Source: Streptomyces xinghaiensis S187
GTDB taxonomy: Bacteria; Actinomycetota; Actinomycetes; Streptomycetales; Streptomycetaceae
Assembly: GCF_000220705.2 (NCBI RefSeq)
Contig: NZ_CP023202.1
Coordinates: forward strand, 6,044,501-6,108,500
Direction of reading: 5' to 3'
DNA length: 64,000 bases
Shown: one piece after another, positions 25,037 to 34,382 of the stretch
Numbering within the stretch: the stretch's first letter is position 1
Layout of the letters: each line of letters begins with the position of its first letter
Notes under the pieces: model-generated
What the model saw: only the letters and a program-made list of their open reading frames with translations
Database searches by the model: none
Told to the model about the DNA's origin: nothing
Made by a program: the position numbers and the translations under genes

Positions 25037-27904
25037 ATGCGCCGGTGCCGTACGCGTTCCCTCAGCCGCAGAGTCCCGCGCCCGCGCGGGGCTCTTCTCA
25101 TGACCGCGCTGCTCGCCCTCGGCGCGGGACTGCTCTCCCCGCCCCCGCCCGCCGCCGCCTCCGCGCCGGCCACATCCGCCGCCACCGCCGCCACCGCCGC
25201 CACCGCGGCCTCCGCGGACGACTACTGCGCGGACCAGTGCTCCGACATCCTCCCGCCCGGCGCCAACGGCAACGCCACCCTCGCCGGCATCCTCGCCCAC
25301 CGCACCCTCGGTACCCGGCCCAAGCACAGCTCCGACCAGCTCGGCCCGTACACCGACCTGGTCGCCGGCTATCCCTCCCTCACCGACGCCTCCCTCGCCG
25401 AGTTCTTCAACGACGCCTCCTTCGGCGTTCCCGAGGACCAGGTCGAGTCCGTCACCCGCCCCCGCGACGACGTGACGATCACCCGCGACAAGAAGACCGG
25501 CGTCCCGCACATCCAGGGCACCACCCGCGAGGGCACCGAGTTCGGCGCCGGATACGCCGCCGCCCAGGACCGGCTCTGGCTGATGGACCTCTTCCGCCAC
25601 ATAGGCCGCGGCGAGCTCACCCCCTTCGCGGGCGGAGCCGCCGGAAACCAGGGCCTGGAGCAGCAGTTCTGGCCGCAGGCGCCGTACACCGAGGCCGACC
25701 TGCAGGCGCAGATCGACCGGATCGCCGCCTCCGGCGAGCGCGGCGCGCAGGCCATGGCCGACTCCCGGGCCTACCTCGACGGCATCAACGCCTACATCGA
25801 GAAGGCCAAGAAGGGCCGCTACTTCCCCGGCGAGTACGTCCTCACCGGGCATGTCGACGCCATCACCAATATCGGCACCATCGAGAAGTTCGAGCTGACC
25901 GACATGGTGGCGCTCGCCTCCGTCGTCGGCGCCCTCTTCGGCGGCGGCGGGGGCGGTGAGGTGCAGTCCGCGATCGCGCTGCTCGCCGCGCAGGAGAAGT
26001 ACGGCACCGAGAAGGGCACCGCCGTCTGGGAGGCGTTCCGGCAGCGCAACGACCCCGAGGCCGTCCTCACCCTGCACGACGGGGAGTCCTTCCCCTACGC
26101 CGGCAAGCCGGAGGACCCCCGCGGCGCCGCCCTGCCCGACCCGGGCTCCGTGACCGCCGAGCCGCTGGTGTACGACCGCGAGGGCACGGCCGTGAAGGAC
26201 GCCGAGGACCCGGTCAAGGCGCCCTCGCACCTGCGGAAGCTGCGGAACCTCCACGACGACGGGGTGCTCCCCGCCGACCTGTTCGCGAAGCCGCACGGCA
26301 TGTCCAACGCCCTGATGGTCTCCGGCGCCCACACCGCGAGCGGCAACCCCGTCGCCGTCTTCGGCCCGCAGACCGGCTACTTCGCGCCCCAGCTGCTGAT
26401 GCTCCAGGAGCTCCAGGGCCCGGGCATCAGCGCCCGCGGCGCGTCCTTCGCCGGCGTCGGGATGTACGTCCAGCTCGGCCGCGGCCAGGACTACGCCTGG
26501 AGCGCCACCTCCGCCGGGCAGGACATCACCGACACCTACGCCGTCGAACTGTGCGAGCCCGACGGCTCCGCACCCACCAAGGACTCCTCGCACTACCGCG
26601 ACGGCGGCGCCTGCGAGCCGATGGAGAAGCTGGAGAAGCGCAACGCCTGGAAGCCCTCCCTCGCCGACTCCACGGCCAAGGGCTCCTACCGGATGCAGGT
26701 GTTCCGCACCGACTACGGCATCGTCACCCACCGCGCCACGGTGGACGGCGAGCCGGTCGCCTTCACCTCGCTGCGCTCCACCTACCGCCACGAGGCCGAG
26801 TCGATCATCGGCTTCCAGATGTTCAACGACCCCGGCTACGTCACGGACGCCAAGTCCTTCCAGCGCGCGGCCGAGCACGTCAACTACACCTTCAACTGGT
26901 TCTACGCCGACTCCCGCGACACCGCCTACTTCAACAGCGGCAGCAACCCGGTCCGGGCCGGGGGCGTCGACGCCTCACTGCCGGTGAAGGCCGAAGAGGC
27001 GTACGAGTGGCGGGAGTTCGACCCCGGGCCCAACACCGCCGCGTACACCCCGGCCGCCGAGCACCCGCAGTCGGTGAACCAGGACTACTACATCTCCTGG
27101 AACAACAAGCAGGCGGAGGACTACACCTCGGCCGGCTTCGGCGACGGCTCCGTCCACCGCGGCGACCTGCTCGACACCCGGGTGAAGCGGCTGACGGAGC
27201 GGGGCGGGGTCACCCGCGCCTCCCTCACCCGCGTCATGGCCGAGGCCGGGGTCACCGACCTGCGCGGCGAAGCCGTCCTGCCCGAGCTGCTGAAGGTGCT
27301 GCGCGGCGGCGCCGTGAGCGACCCGGCGGCGGCCGAGGCCGTCCAGCGGCTGGAGTCCTGGGCGGCCGGCGGCGCCCAGCGCAAGGAGACGAAGGCGGGC
27401 TCGCGGACCTACGCCCACGCGGAGGCCATCCGCACCATGGACGCCTGGTGGCCGCTGCTCGTCGAGGCCCAGTTCGCCCCCGGCCTCGGCGACGCGCTCT
27501 ACGATGCCTTCCGCGCCAAGCTGCCGCTGGACGAGTCGCCGTCCGCGAGCCACGGCGCGACGGGCGGGCACGCGGGCTCGGCCTTCCTCGCCGGCTGGTG
27601 GAGCTATGTCGACAAGGACCTCCGGGCCGTCCTCGGCGAGCCGGTCGCGGGTGGTCTGGAGGAGGAGTTCTGCGGCGGCGGGGACCTCTCCGCCTGCCGT
27701 GAGGTCCTGCTGACGACGCTCACCCGGGCGGCCGCCACCCCGGCCACCGAGGTCTACCCGGGCGACGAGGACTGCGAGCCGGGCGACCAGTGGTGCTCGG
27801 ACGCGATCATCCACCGGCCGGTCGGCGGGATCACGCACCCGGTCGTCCACTGGCAGAACCGCCCGACCTACCAGCAGGTGGTGGAGTTCCCCCGGCACCG
27901 CTGA
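25037..27904 (+). CDS. Secreted penicillin-acylase-family (Ntn) hydrolase
   Basis: The 955-residue precursor is an exported S45-family amidohydrolase, related to penicillin, cephalosporin, acyl-homoserine-lactone and aculeacin acylases. A signal peptide (about 1-42, ALLMTALLALGAGLLSPPPPAAAS) is followed by the alpha chain, a spacer and the beta chain. Ser423 in KPHGM-SNALMVSG is the expected new N-terminal nucleophile after self-cleavage. GFGAGYAAAQDRLWLMDLFR-type (EFGAGYAAAQ) and WSATSAGQDITDTY blocks are family typical. ATG at 25037 follows GGAAGGAGCAGGA. The substrate is unknown; it may remove acyl chains from peptides or signalling lactones. Confidence 0.92.
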   Translation: MRRCRTRSLSRRVPRPRGALLMTALLALGAGLLSPPPPAAASAPATSAATAATAATAASADDYCADQCSDILPPGANGNATLAGILAHRTLGTRPKHSSDQLGPYTDLVAGYPSLTDASLAEFFNDASFGVPEDQVESVTRPRDDVTITRDKKTGVPHIQGTTREGTEFGAGYAAAQDRLWLMDLFRHIGRGELTPFAGGAAGNQGLEQQFWPQAPYTEADLQAQIDRIAASGERGAQAMADSRAYLDGINAYIEKAKKGRYFPGEYVLTGHVDAITNIGTIEKFELTDMVALASVVGALFGGGGGGEVQSAIALLAAQEKYGTEKGTAVWEAFRQRNDPEAVLTLHDGESFPYAGKPEDPRGAALPDPGSVTAEPLVYDREGTAVKDAEDPVKAPSHLRKLRNLHDDGVLPADLFAKPHGMSNALMVSGAHTASGNPVAVFGPQTGYFAPQLLMLQELQGPGISARGASFAGVGMYVQLGRGQDYAWSATSAGQDITDTYAVELCEPDGSAPTKDSSHYRDGGACEPMEKLEKRNAWKPSLADSTAKGSYRMQVFRTDYGIVTHRATVDGEPVAFTSLRSTYRHEAESIIGFQMFNDPGYVTDAKSFQRAAEHVNYTFNWFYADSRDTAYFNSGSNPVRAGGVDASLPVKAEEAYEWREFDPGPNTAAYTPAAEHPQSVNQDYYISWNNKQAEDYTSAGFGDGSVHRGDLLDTRVKRLTERGGVTRASLTRVMAEAGVTDLRGEAVLPELLKVLRGGAVSDPAAAEAVQRLESWAAGGAQRKETKAGSRTYAHAEAIRTMDAWWPLLVEAQFAPGLGDALYDAFRAKLPLDESPSASHGATGGHAGSAFLAGWWSYVDKDLRAVLGEPVAGGLEEEFCGGGDLSACREVLLTTLTRAAATPATEVYPGDEDCEPGDQWCSDAIIHRPVGGITHPVVHWQNRPTYQQVVEFPRHR

Positions 27905-27928
27905 GACGTCACGCTCCGGGCGACCACC

Positions 27929-27964
27929 CCGGGCGGCGGCCGGCACCCACCGGCCGCCGCCCGG
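27929..27964. terminator. Bidirectional terminator between Ntn hydrolase and NamZ-like genes
   Basis: A perfect 15-bp stem (CCGGGCGGCGGCCGG at 27929-27943, complement at 27950-27964) with loop CACCCA lies between two convergent genes. Confidence 0.85.
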
Positions 27965-28020
27965 CGGCGTGCGGGCGGCCCGGGCCCCGGGCCGTCAACT
28001 CCCCGGCGCCCGCATGCCGT

Positions 28021-29304
28021 TCACCACCGGTACAGCAGATGCTCCGCGCGCACCCGGCGGAACGCCGCCAGGTCCGCCCGCCAGCCCGCCACCACCTCGT
28101 CGGTGTCCGCCCCCCGGTCGATCGCCGTACGGACCCAGGTGCTGCCGGTCAGCTTGTCGATCCAGTGGTCGGAGCGCCAGGTGAAGCCGTCCCACACCCG
28201 CTTCGCGGTGACCAGCAGCCCGATCCCGGTGCGGACCGGGTCGAACGCCTCCCGGTCGTGGACGTGCAGCTGCACCCCGCCCACCGTGCGGCCCTGGAAT
28301 TTGGAGAAGACCGGCTGGAAGTACGCCTCCCGGAAGCGCACCCCGGGCAGCTCCAGCCCGTTCGCGGCCTCCGCCCAGCGGCGGTCGATCCCCTCGGCGC
28401 CCAGCAGTTCGAACGGCCGGGTGGTGCCGCGTCCCTCCGAGAGGTTGGTGCCCTCGAAGAGGCAGGTGCCGGAGTAGACCAGGGCCGTCTCGGGCGTCGG
28501 CATGTTCGGGCTCGGGGGGACCCAGGGCAGCCCGGTCTCGTCGAAGAAGTCGCCGCGCCGCCAGCCCGACATCCGGACCACGTCCAGCTCGACCGCCCGG
28601 CCGGCCGCCTCCGGCACGAACTCGGCGTTGTACAGCAGCGCCAGCTCGCCGACCGTCATGCCGTGCGCCTGGGCGATCGGCTCCCGGCCCACGAAGGTGG
28701 CGAACTCCTTCTCCAGCACCGGCCCGTACGCGCCCCGCCCGGTGACGGGGTTCGGCCGGTCCAGCACCATGAAGCGCTTGCCCGCGAGGACGGCGGCGAC
28801 CATGCAGTCGTACATCGTCCAGATGTAGGTGTAGAAGCGGGAGCCGGCGTCCTGGATGTCGAAGACGACCGTGTCCACGCCGGAGGCGGTGAAGATGTCC
28901 GCCAGCTCCTGCCCGCTCTTGAGGTAGGTGTCGTAGACCGGCAGGCCCGTCGCCGGGTCCTCGTACCGGCCCTCGGAGCCGCCCGCCTGCGCGGTGCCGC
29001 GGAAGCCGTGCTCGGGGCCGAAGACGGCCGTCAGGTTCACCCGCTCGTCGGCGTGCATGACGTCCACCAGATGGCGCACCTCCGCCGTCACCCCGGTGGG
29101 GTTGGTGACCACCCCGGCCTTCTGCCCCTCCAGCGGCGCGTAGCCCGCCGCCGCGAGCCGGTCGAAGCCGGTACGGACCCGGGGCCCGCCGTGGCGCCCG
29201 GACCGGCCGCCCGCCGCCTCGGCGCCGGCCGCGGGCGCGGCGGTGGCGGCCACCGCGCCGACGGCTCCCGTGACCGCCAGCAGATTTCTCCGGGACAGGG
29301 ACAT
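28021..29304 (-). CDS. Exported NamZ-like exo-beta-N-acetylmuramidase (DUF1343)
   Basis: The 427-residue protein matches the DUF1343/NamZ family, which removes terminal MurNAc from peptidoglycan fragments. The N-terminus MSLSRRNLLAVTGAVGAVAA has a twin-arginine motif (Arg5-Arg6), so Tat export is likely. Core motifs are VTNPTGV, FGPEHGFRG, FDIQDAGSRFYTYIWTMYD, LDRPNPVTG and AHGMTVGELA. Start 29302-29304 has GGAGG six bases upstream. It is divergent from the acyl-CoA synthetase gene. It may help in cell-wall recycling outside the cytoplasm. Confidence 0.9.
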   Translation of the reverse strand: MSLSRRNLLAVTGAVGAVAATAAPAAGAEAAGGRSGRHGGPRVRTGFDRLAAAGYAPLEGQKAGVVTNPTGVTAEVRHLVDVMHADERVNLTAVFGPEHGFRGTAQAGGSEGRYEDPATGLPVYDTYLKSGQELADIFTASGVDTVVFDIQDAGSRFYTYIWTMYDCMVAAVLAGKRFMVLDRPNPVTGRGAYGPVLEKEFATFVGREPIAQAHGMTVGELALLYNAEFVPEAAGRAVELDVVRMSGWRRGDFFDETGLPWVPPSPNMPTPETALVYSGTCLFEGTNLSEGRGTTRPFELLGAEGIDRRWAEAANGLELPGVRFREAYFQPVFSKFQGRTVGGVQLHVHDREAFDPVRTGIGLLVTAKRVWDGFTWRSDHWIDKLTGSTWVRTAIDRGADTDEVVAGWRADLAAFRRVRAEHLLYRW

Positions 29305-29455
29305 CCAGCACCTCCGGGCTCGGCGTCGGACCGGGGCGCGGCGGCGCCGGCCCCGGCGATTGCGCTGTGCTCCCGCACGCTAACCCGCCGGAGCCCCGCG
29401 CGGAACGACCCCGGCGGCCGCCGTCCGGCCGCTCCCGCCACCCTTCCCCCGTGAC

Positions 29456-29473
29456 ATACCGACCGGTTAGTGT
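29456..29473. promoter_or_regulatory. TetR-type operator ATACCGACCGGTTAGTGT before acyl-CoA synthetase
   Basis: It matches a palindromic consensus ATACCGACCGGTCGGTAT at 15 of 18 positions and the site at 34308-34325 at 13. The acyl-CoA synthetase gene starts 86 bases downstream and a TetR gene follows it. Confidence 0.7.
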
Positions 29474-29558
29474 GCGGTGCGGACGCCGCCCGTGCCACCG
29501 GCACCGGCCGCGGGCCGCGGTACGGACAGGCCGCAGCCGAAACCGGAGGGGACGCCCG

Positions 29559-31214
29559 ATGCCCGAGTCGATCTACGCCGCCCGGCCCTGGCTCAAACTG
29601 CTCAGCGAGGCCCAGCGGGCCCCCGTCGATCCGCCGGAGACCACACTCCACGCCTTCCGCGACGCGGTGCGCCGGGCCCCGGACCACCCGGCCCTGGCCT
29701 ACTTCGACGCCCGGCTGGACTACCGCGGGCTCGACGAGCTCTCCGACGGCTTCGCCGCGCACCTCGCCGCACGGGACTTCCGGCGGGGCGACCGGCTGGC
29801 GCTGGTCCTGCAGAACACCCCCCACTTCGTGATCGCGCTGCTGGGGGCGTGGAAGGCGGGCGGGATCGTCGTCCCCGTCAACCCGATGTACAAGGAGCGG
29901 GAGGTCGCGCACGTCCTCACCGACGCGGGCGTGACCGCCCTGGTCTGCTCCGGCCACGCCTGGGAGGCCTTCCTGCGCCGGACCGCCTCCGACTCCCCGG
30001 TGCGCCTGGCGTACACCGCCGAGGAGCGGGACCTGCAGACCCGGAACGACACCCGGGTGCTGCCTGCGGAGTGCGCGCCCCGCGCCGAGGACGCCACCGA
30101 CCTGCTCCGGGCCGCGCGGAGCGGCGGCCGGCCGCCGGCGGACCGGGAGCCGGGGGGCGGCGAGACCGCGCTCATCAGCTACACCTCCGGCACCAGCGGC
30201 GCCCCCAAGGGCGCCATGAACACCCACGGCAACATCGCCCACAACGCCGAGCGGATGCGCGCCGGTGCCGGACTCGGCGACGGCGTCCGGGTGTTCGGGC
30301 TGGCCCCGCTCTTCCACATCACCGGCATGGTCGTCCAGGTCGCCACCTGCATCGCCGGCGCGGGCACCCTCGCCCTCGCGTACCGCTTCGAGGCCGGGGT
30401 CGTCCTCGACGCCTTCGCCGAGCACCGGCCCGACTTCACCGTCGGCCCGTCCACCGCCTTCATGGCGCTGGCCGCGCACCCCTCCTGCACCCGCGACCAC
30501 TTCAGCTCCTTCGCCATGATCGCCTCCGGCGGGGCCCCGCTGCCGCCCGCCCTGGTGGAGAAGTTCCGCGCCGACTTCGGCCCCTACATCCGCAACGGCT
30601 ACGGCCTGACCGAGTGCACCGCGCCCTGCGCGAGCGTCCCGCCGCACCGGGAGGCGCCGGTCGACCCCGTCTCCGGCACGCTCGCGGTCGGCGTGCCCGG
30701 CGCCGACACCCTGGTGCGGATCCTGGACGAGGACGGCCGGGAGGTGCCCTTCGGCGAGCCGGGGGAGATCGTGGTGCGCGGGCCGCAGGTCGTGCCCGGA
30801 TACTGGAACCGGCCGGAGGACACCGAGGCCGCGCTGCCCGGGGGCGAACTGCGTACCGGCGACATCGGCTTCATGGACCCCGACGGCTGGCTGTACGTCG
30901 TCGACCGCAAGAAGGACATGATCAACGCCTCGGGGTTCAAGGTCTGGCCGCGCGAGGTGGAGGATGTCCTCTACAGTCATCCGGCGGTCCGCGAGGCGGC
31001 CGTGGTGGGCGTCCCGGACCCGTACCGGGGCGAGTCGGTGAAGGCGTACGCCAGCCTGCGGCCCGGCGCCCGCGCCGAGCCCGCCGAGCTCGTCGCGTAC
31101 TGCCGGGAGCGGCTCGCCGCGTACAAGTACCCGCGGGAGGTCGAGATCCTGCCGGAGCTGCCGAAGACGGCCAGTGGGAAGATCCTGCGGCGGGAACTGC
31201 GCGTCCGGGCCTGA
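29559..31214 (+). CDS. Class I adenylate-forming acyl-CoA synthetase (FadD-type)
   Basis: The 551-residue ligase activates a carboxylic acid as acyl-AMP and then acyl-CoA. Signatures are TSGTSGAPKGAMN (about 206-218, P-loop-like), NGYGLTECT (about 346), LRTGDIGFMDPDGWLYVVDRKKDMINASGFKV (A8 hinge, about 430-460, given here as consecutive blocks) and KTASGKI with the catalytic Lys near 540. ATG at 29559 follows GGAGGGGAC. It is followed by a TetR gene, and both face a kinase/acyl-CoA dehydrogenase operon. The chain length is unknown. Confidence 0.94.
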   Translation: MPESIYAARPWLKLLSEAQRAPVDPPETTLHAFRDAVRRAPDHPALAYFDARLDYRGLDELSDGFAAHLAARDFRRGDRLALVLQNTPHFVIALLGAWKAGGIVVPVNPMYKEREVAHVLTDAGVTALVCSGHAWEAFLRRTASDSPVRLAYTAEERDLQTRNDTRVLPAECAPRAEDATDLLRAARSGGRPPADREPGGGETALISYTSGTSGAPKGAMNTHGNIAHNAERMRAGAGLGDGVRVFGLAPLFHITGMVVQVATCIAGAGTLALAYRFEAGVVLDAFAEHRPDFTVGPSTAFMALAAHPSCTRDHFSSFAMIASGGAPLPPALVEKFRADFGPYIRNGYGLTECTAPCASVPPHREAPVDPVSGTLAVGVPGADTLVRILDEDGREVPFGEPGEIVVRGPQVVPGYWNRPEDTEAALPGGELRTGDIGFMDPDGWLYVVDRKKDMINASGFKVWPREVEDVLYSHPAVREAAVVGVPDPYRGESVKAYASLRPGARAEPAELVAYCRERLAAYKYPREVEILPELPKTASGKILRRELRVRA

Positions 31215-31307
31215 GGGCGCGGGCGGCGGCAGGACGGCGCGGTACGGCGGCATGCCAGGACGGCGCGGCACGGCGCCGCGGCACGACACGGAGAGCAGAG
31301 AGGCAAG

Positions 31308-31910
31308 GTGGCGGTGATGGCCAGAACGACGGAGGGCAGCGGAGCACCGGTTCCGCAGCGGCTGCTGGCCGCCGCCACCCGCCTTTTCGCGGACCGGGGC
31401 TACGACCGGACGTCCGTCCAGGAGATCGTGGAGGCCGCGGGGGTGACCAAGGGCGCCCTCTACCACTACTTCGGCTCCAAGGACGACCTGCTGCACGAGA
31501 TCTACGGCCGGGTGCTCCGCCTGCAGCAGGAGCGGCTCGACGCCTTCGCGGAGTCCGGTGCCCCGGTCGAGGAGCGGCTGCGGGGCGCGGCGGCCGACGT
31601 CGTCGTCACCACCCTCGAACACCTCGACGACGCGACGATCTTCTTCCGCTCGATGCACCAGCTGAGCCCGGAGAAGAACAAGCAGGTGCGGGCCGAGCGG
31701 CGGCGCTACCACGAGCGCTTCCGCGCCCTGATCGAGGAGGGGCAGCGCACCGGCGTCTTCTCCACCGCGACCCCGGCCGACCTGGTGGTCGACTACCACT
31801 TCGGCTCGGTGCACCACCTGGCCACCTGGTACCGGCCGGAGGGGCCGCTCACCCAGCAGGAGGTGGCCGACCACCTCGCCGACCTGCTGCTGCGCGCCCT
31901 GCGGCCATAG
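31308..31910 (+). CDS. TetR-family repressor of acyl-CoA genes
   Basis: The 200-residue TetR protein has its helix-turn-helix around residues 35-55 (TSVQEIVEAAGVTKGALYHYF) and a C-terminal domain resembling KstR2-type acyl-CoA-responsive regulators. GTG at 31308 is listed, with GAGAGG upstream; ATG at 31317 is an alternative. It lies 93 bases after the acyl-CoA synthetase and is probably co-transcribed. ATACCGACCGGT-type palindromes before the synthetase and before the convergent kinase/dehydrogenase operon are likely targets. Confidence 0.92.
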   Translation: MAVMARTTEGSGAPVPQRLLAAATRLFADRGYDRTSVQEIVEAAGVTKGALYHYFGSKDDLLHEIYGRVLRLQQERLDAFAESGAPVEERLRGAAADVVVTTLEHLDDATIFFRSMHQLSPEKNKQVRAERRRYHERFRALIEEGQRTGVFSTATPADLVVDYHFGSVHHLATWYRPEGPLTQQEVADHLADLLLRALRP

Positions 31911-31955
31911 TCGGCGGGGCGGCCACGCGGCGGGACGGCGGACGCGGCGGGAACC

Positions 31956-31993
31956 GGGCGGGCCCGGACCGGATCTCCGGTCCGGGCCCGCCC
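31956..31993. terminator. Strong bidirectional terminator
   Basis: An 18-bp perfect stem (31956-31973 with 31976-31993, loop TC) separates the convergent TetR and acyl-CoA dehydrogenase genes. Confidence 0.85.
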
Positions 31994-32030
31994 CGGTCCG
32001 CCGCGCGGTGCCCGCGGCGGCAGCCCGCCG

Positions 32031-33245
32031 TCAGCGGTACTGCTTGATCTCCCGGCGCGCCAGCGAGCGCTGGTGCACCTCGTCCGGCCCGTCGGCGAGC
32101 TGGATGGTCCGGGCCGCGGCCCACAGCTCCGCCAGCGGGGTGTCCTGGCTGACGCCGGCGGCGCCGTGCAGCTGTACCGCCCGGTCCAGCAGGGCCACCA
32201 CGGTGCGCGGTGTGGCGATCTTGATGGCCTGGATCTCGGTGTGCGCGCCCCGGTTGCCGACCGTGTCCATCAGCCAGGCGGTCTTGAGGACCAGCAGCCG
32301 CAGCTGCTCGACGGCCACCCGGGCGTCCGCGATCCAGCCCTGGACGACGCCCTGCTCGGCCAGCGGCTTGCCGAAGGCCGTACGGGACACCGCGCGCCGG
32401 CACATCAGCTCGATGCCCCGCTCGGCCATGCCGATCAGCCGCATGCAGTGGTGGATCCGGCCGGGGCCCAGCCGGGCCTGGGCGATGGCGAAACCGCCGC
32501 CCTCCTCGCCCACGAGGTTCGTCACCGGGACGCGGACCCGGTCGAAGACGATCTCGGCGTGGCCGCCGTGGTGGTCGTCCTCGTAGCCGTAGACCTTCAT
32601 GGCCCGGCGGACCTCGACGCCCGGGGTGTCGCGGGGGACGAGCACCATGGACTGCTGGCGGCGGACGTCCGCGCCCTCGGGGTCGGTCTTGCCCATCACG
32701 ATGAAGATCTTGCAGTCCGGGTTCATCGCCCCGGAGATGTACCACTTGCGGCCGGTGATGACGTACTCGTCGCCGTCCCGCTCGATCCGGGTCTCGATGT
32801 TGGTGGCGTCGGAGGAGGCCACCTCCGGCTCGGTCATCGCGAACGCGGAGCGGATCTCCCCGGCGAGCAGCGGCTCCAGCCACTCCTTGCGCTGCGCCTC
32901 CGTGGCGAACTCGGCGAGGAGCTCCATGTTGCCGGTGTCCGGGGCCGCGCAGTTCAGGGCGGTGGGCGCGAGCTGCGGGCTGCGGCCGGTGATCTCGGCC
33001 AGCGGGGCGTACTGGAGGTTCGTCAGCCCGGCGCCGTACTGCTCGTCGGGCAGGAAGAGGTTCCACAGCCCCTGCCGGCGGGCCTCGGCCTTGAGCTCCT
33101 CGACCACCGGCGGGGTGTCCCACCGGGAGGCCAGTCCGGCCCGCTGCTCCTCGGCGGTCCGCTCCGCCGGGTAGACGTGCTCGTCCATGAACGCGAGGAG
33201 TTTCGCGCGGAGTTCCTCGGTACGGGCGTCGAATGCGAAATCCAT
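32031..33245 (-). CDS. Acyl-CoA dehydrogenase, long-chain FadE/ACAD10-type
   Basis: This flavoprotein of 404 residues belongs to the subfamily often paired with APH-like kinases. Motifs are FLPDEQYGAGLTNLQYAPL, NCAAPDTGNMELL, FAMTEPEVASSDATNIET (acyl-CoA and FAD contacts) and GDEYVITGRKWYISGA. The C-terminal ADGPDEVHQRSLARREIKQY block holds the likely catalytic Glu. Start 33243-33245 follows GGAAGG. It is four bases downstream of the kinase gene, so the two are co-transcribed. In mammals the same domains are fused as ACAD10/11, which degrade 4-hydroxy fatty acids through phosphorylation. Confidence 0.93.
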   Translation of the reverse strand: MDFAFDARTEELRAKLLAFMDEHVYPAERTAEEQRAGLASRWDTPPVVEELKAEARRQGLWNLFLPDEQYGAGLTNLQYAPLAEITGRSPQLAPTALNCAAPDTGNMELLAEFATEAQRKEWLEPLLAGEIRSAFAMTEPEVASSDATNIETRIERDGDEYVITGRKWYISGAMNPDCKIFIVMGKTDPEGADVRRQQSMVLVPRDTPGVEVRRAMKVYGYEDDHHGGHAEIVFDRVRVPVTNLVGEEGGGFAIAQARLGPGRIHHCMRLIGMAERGIELMCRRAVSRTAFGKPLAEQGVVQGWIADARVAVEQLRLLVLKTAWLMDTVGNRGAHTEIQAIKIATPRTVVALLDRAVQLHGAAGVSQDTPLAELWAAARTIQLADGPDEVHQRSLARREIKQYR

Positions 33246-33249
33246 GAGC

Positions 33250-34272
33250 TCAGCCTTCCTGCAGGGTGGTGAGGCCGTTGTCGATGAAGACCGGGACGAG
33301 GGCGCCGATGCGGTCGAAGCCCGAGCCGACGGTCTGGCCGAGGGTGTAGCGGTAGTGGATGCCTTCGAGGATCACCGCGAGCTTGAAGTAGGCGAACGCG
33401 GTGTACCAGGCGATCCGTGAGACGTCGCGGCCGGAGCCGGCGGCGTAGCGCTCGATCAGCTCGGCCGGGGCGGGGTGGCCGGGGGCGCCGGCGGTGGTGC
33501 TGATCGGCATGCCGGGCAGGGCGCGCTGACCGCTGTACATCACCAGCAGCCCCAGGTCGGTGAGCGGGTCGCCGAGGGTGGACATCTCCCAGTCGAGGAC
33601 GGCCCGCACGGAGTCGTCGGGGCCGACGAGGACGTTGTCCAGCCGGTAGTCGCCGTGGACGACGGCGGGCGCGGGGGAGCCGGGCAGCGCCTTGCCCAGG
33701 GAGGCGTGGAGCTCGTCGATCCCGGCGAGCTCGCGGTTGCGGGAGGCGTCGAGCTGCTTGCCCCAGCGGCGCAGCTGGCGGTCGAGGAAGCCCTCCGGGC
33801 GCCCGAAGTCGCCCAGGCCCACCGCCTCCGGCTCGACGGCGTGCAGCGCGACCAGGGTGTCGACGAGTCCGAGCACCACCCCGCGGGTGCGCTCCGGCCC
33901 CAGCGGGACCAGCTCCTCGGACTTGCGGTAGGGGGTGCCCTCCACGAACTCCATGACGTAGAAGGCGGAGCCGATGACGGACTCGTCCTCGCAGAGCAGT
34001 ACGGTTTCGGGCACCGGTACGGCCGTCGGGTGCAGGGCGCTGATCACCCGGTGCTCGCGGCTCATGTCGTGGGCGGTGGCGAGCACATGGCCCAGCGGCG
34101 GCCGGCGCACCACCCAGCGGGAGGTGCCGTCGGTGACCGCGTAGGTGAGGTTCGACCGGCCGCCCTCGATCAGCCGGGCGGTCAGCGGCCCCCGCACCAG
34201 CCCGGGGCGTTCGCGGTCGAGATGGCCGCGGAGGCGGTCCAGATCGAGGCCGGGCGGGTGGTCCTTGCTCAT
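33250..34272 (-). CDS. APH-family phosphotransferase, ACAD10/11-type kinase
   Basis: The 340-residue kinase-like protein has the aminoglycoside-phosphotransferase fold. HGDYRLDN (about 200-207) is the catalytic loop with Asp, and VLDWEMSTLGDPLTDLG supplies the metal-binding Asp. Its partner is an acyl-CoA dehydrogenase four bases downstream. The family-based inference is phosphorylation of hydroxyacyl-CoA in fatty-acid breakdown, not antibiotic resistance. ATG at 34270-34272 is preferred, five bases after GGAG; GTG one codon earlier is possible. A TetR-type palindrome lies about 36 bases upstream. Confidence 0.9.
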   Translation of the reverse strand: MSKDHPPGLDLDRLRGHLDRERPGLVRGPLTARLIEGGRSNLTYAVTDGTSRWVVRRPPLGHVLATAHDMSREHRVISALHPTAVPVPETVLLCEDESVIGSAFYVMEFVEGTPYRKSEELVPLGPERTRGVVLGLVDTLVALHAVEPEAVGLGDFGRPEGFLDRQLRRWGKQLDASRNRELAGIDELHASLGKALPGSPAPAVVHGDYRLDNVLVGPDDSVRAVLDWEMSTLGDPLTDLGLLVMYSGQRALPGMPISTTAGAPGHPAPAELIERYAAGSGRDVSRIAWYTAFAYFKLAVILEGIHYRYTLGQTVGSGFDRIGALVPVFIDNGLTTLQEG

Positions 34273-34307
34273 CACTGCTCCTTGGGGGAAGGGACGTCCC
34301 GCTCATC

Positions 34308-34325
34308 ATGCCGACCAGTCGGTAT
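34308..34325. promoter_or_regulatory. TetR-type operator ATGCCGACCAGTCGGTAT
   Basis: The inner arms CCGAC and GTCGG flank CA, and the outer AT/AT pair also matches. It lies 36 bases before the kinase start and resembles the site before the acyl-CoA synthetase gene (29456-29473). Confidence 0.75.
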
Positions 34326-34382
34326 GACGTCCAGACCCGGGCGGCACTTGACAGCCGGGCCGGGCGCCGGAGCGGCGCCGCG

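Noticed and set aside
33250..34272. Aminoglycoside resistance kinase
   Set aside because: The APH fold here is coupled four bases from an acyl-CoA dehydrogenase, matching ACAD10/11-type kinases and not resistance enzymes.
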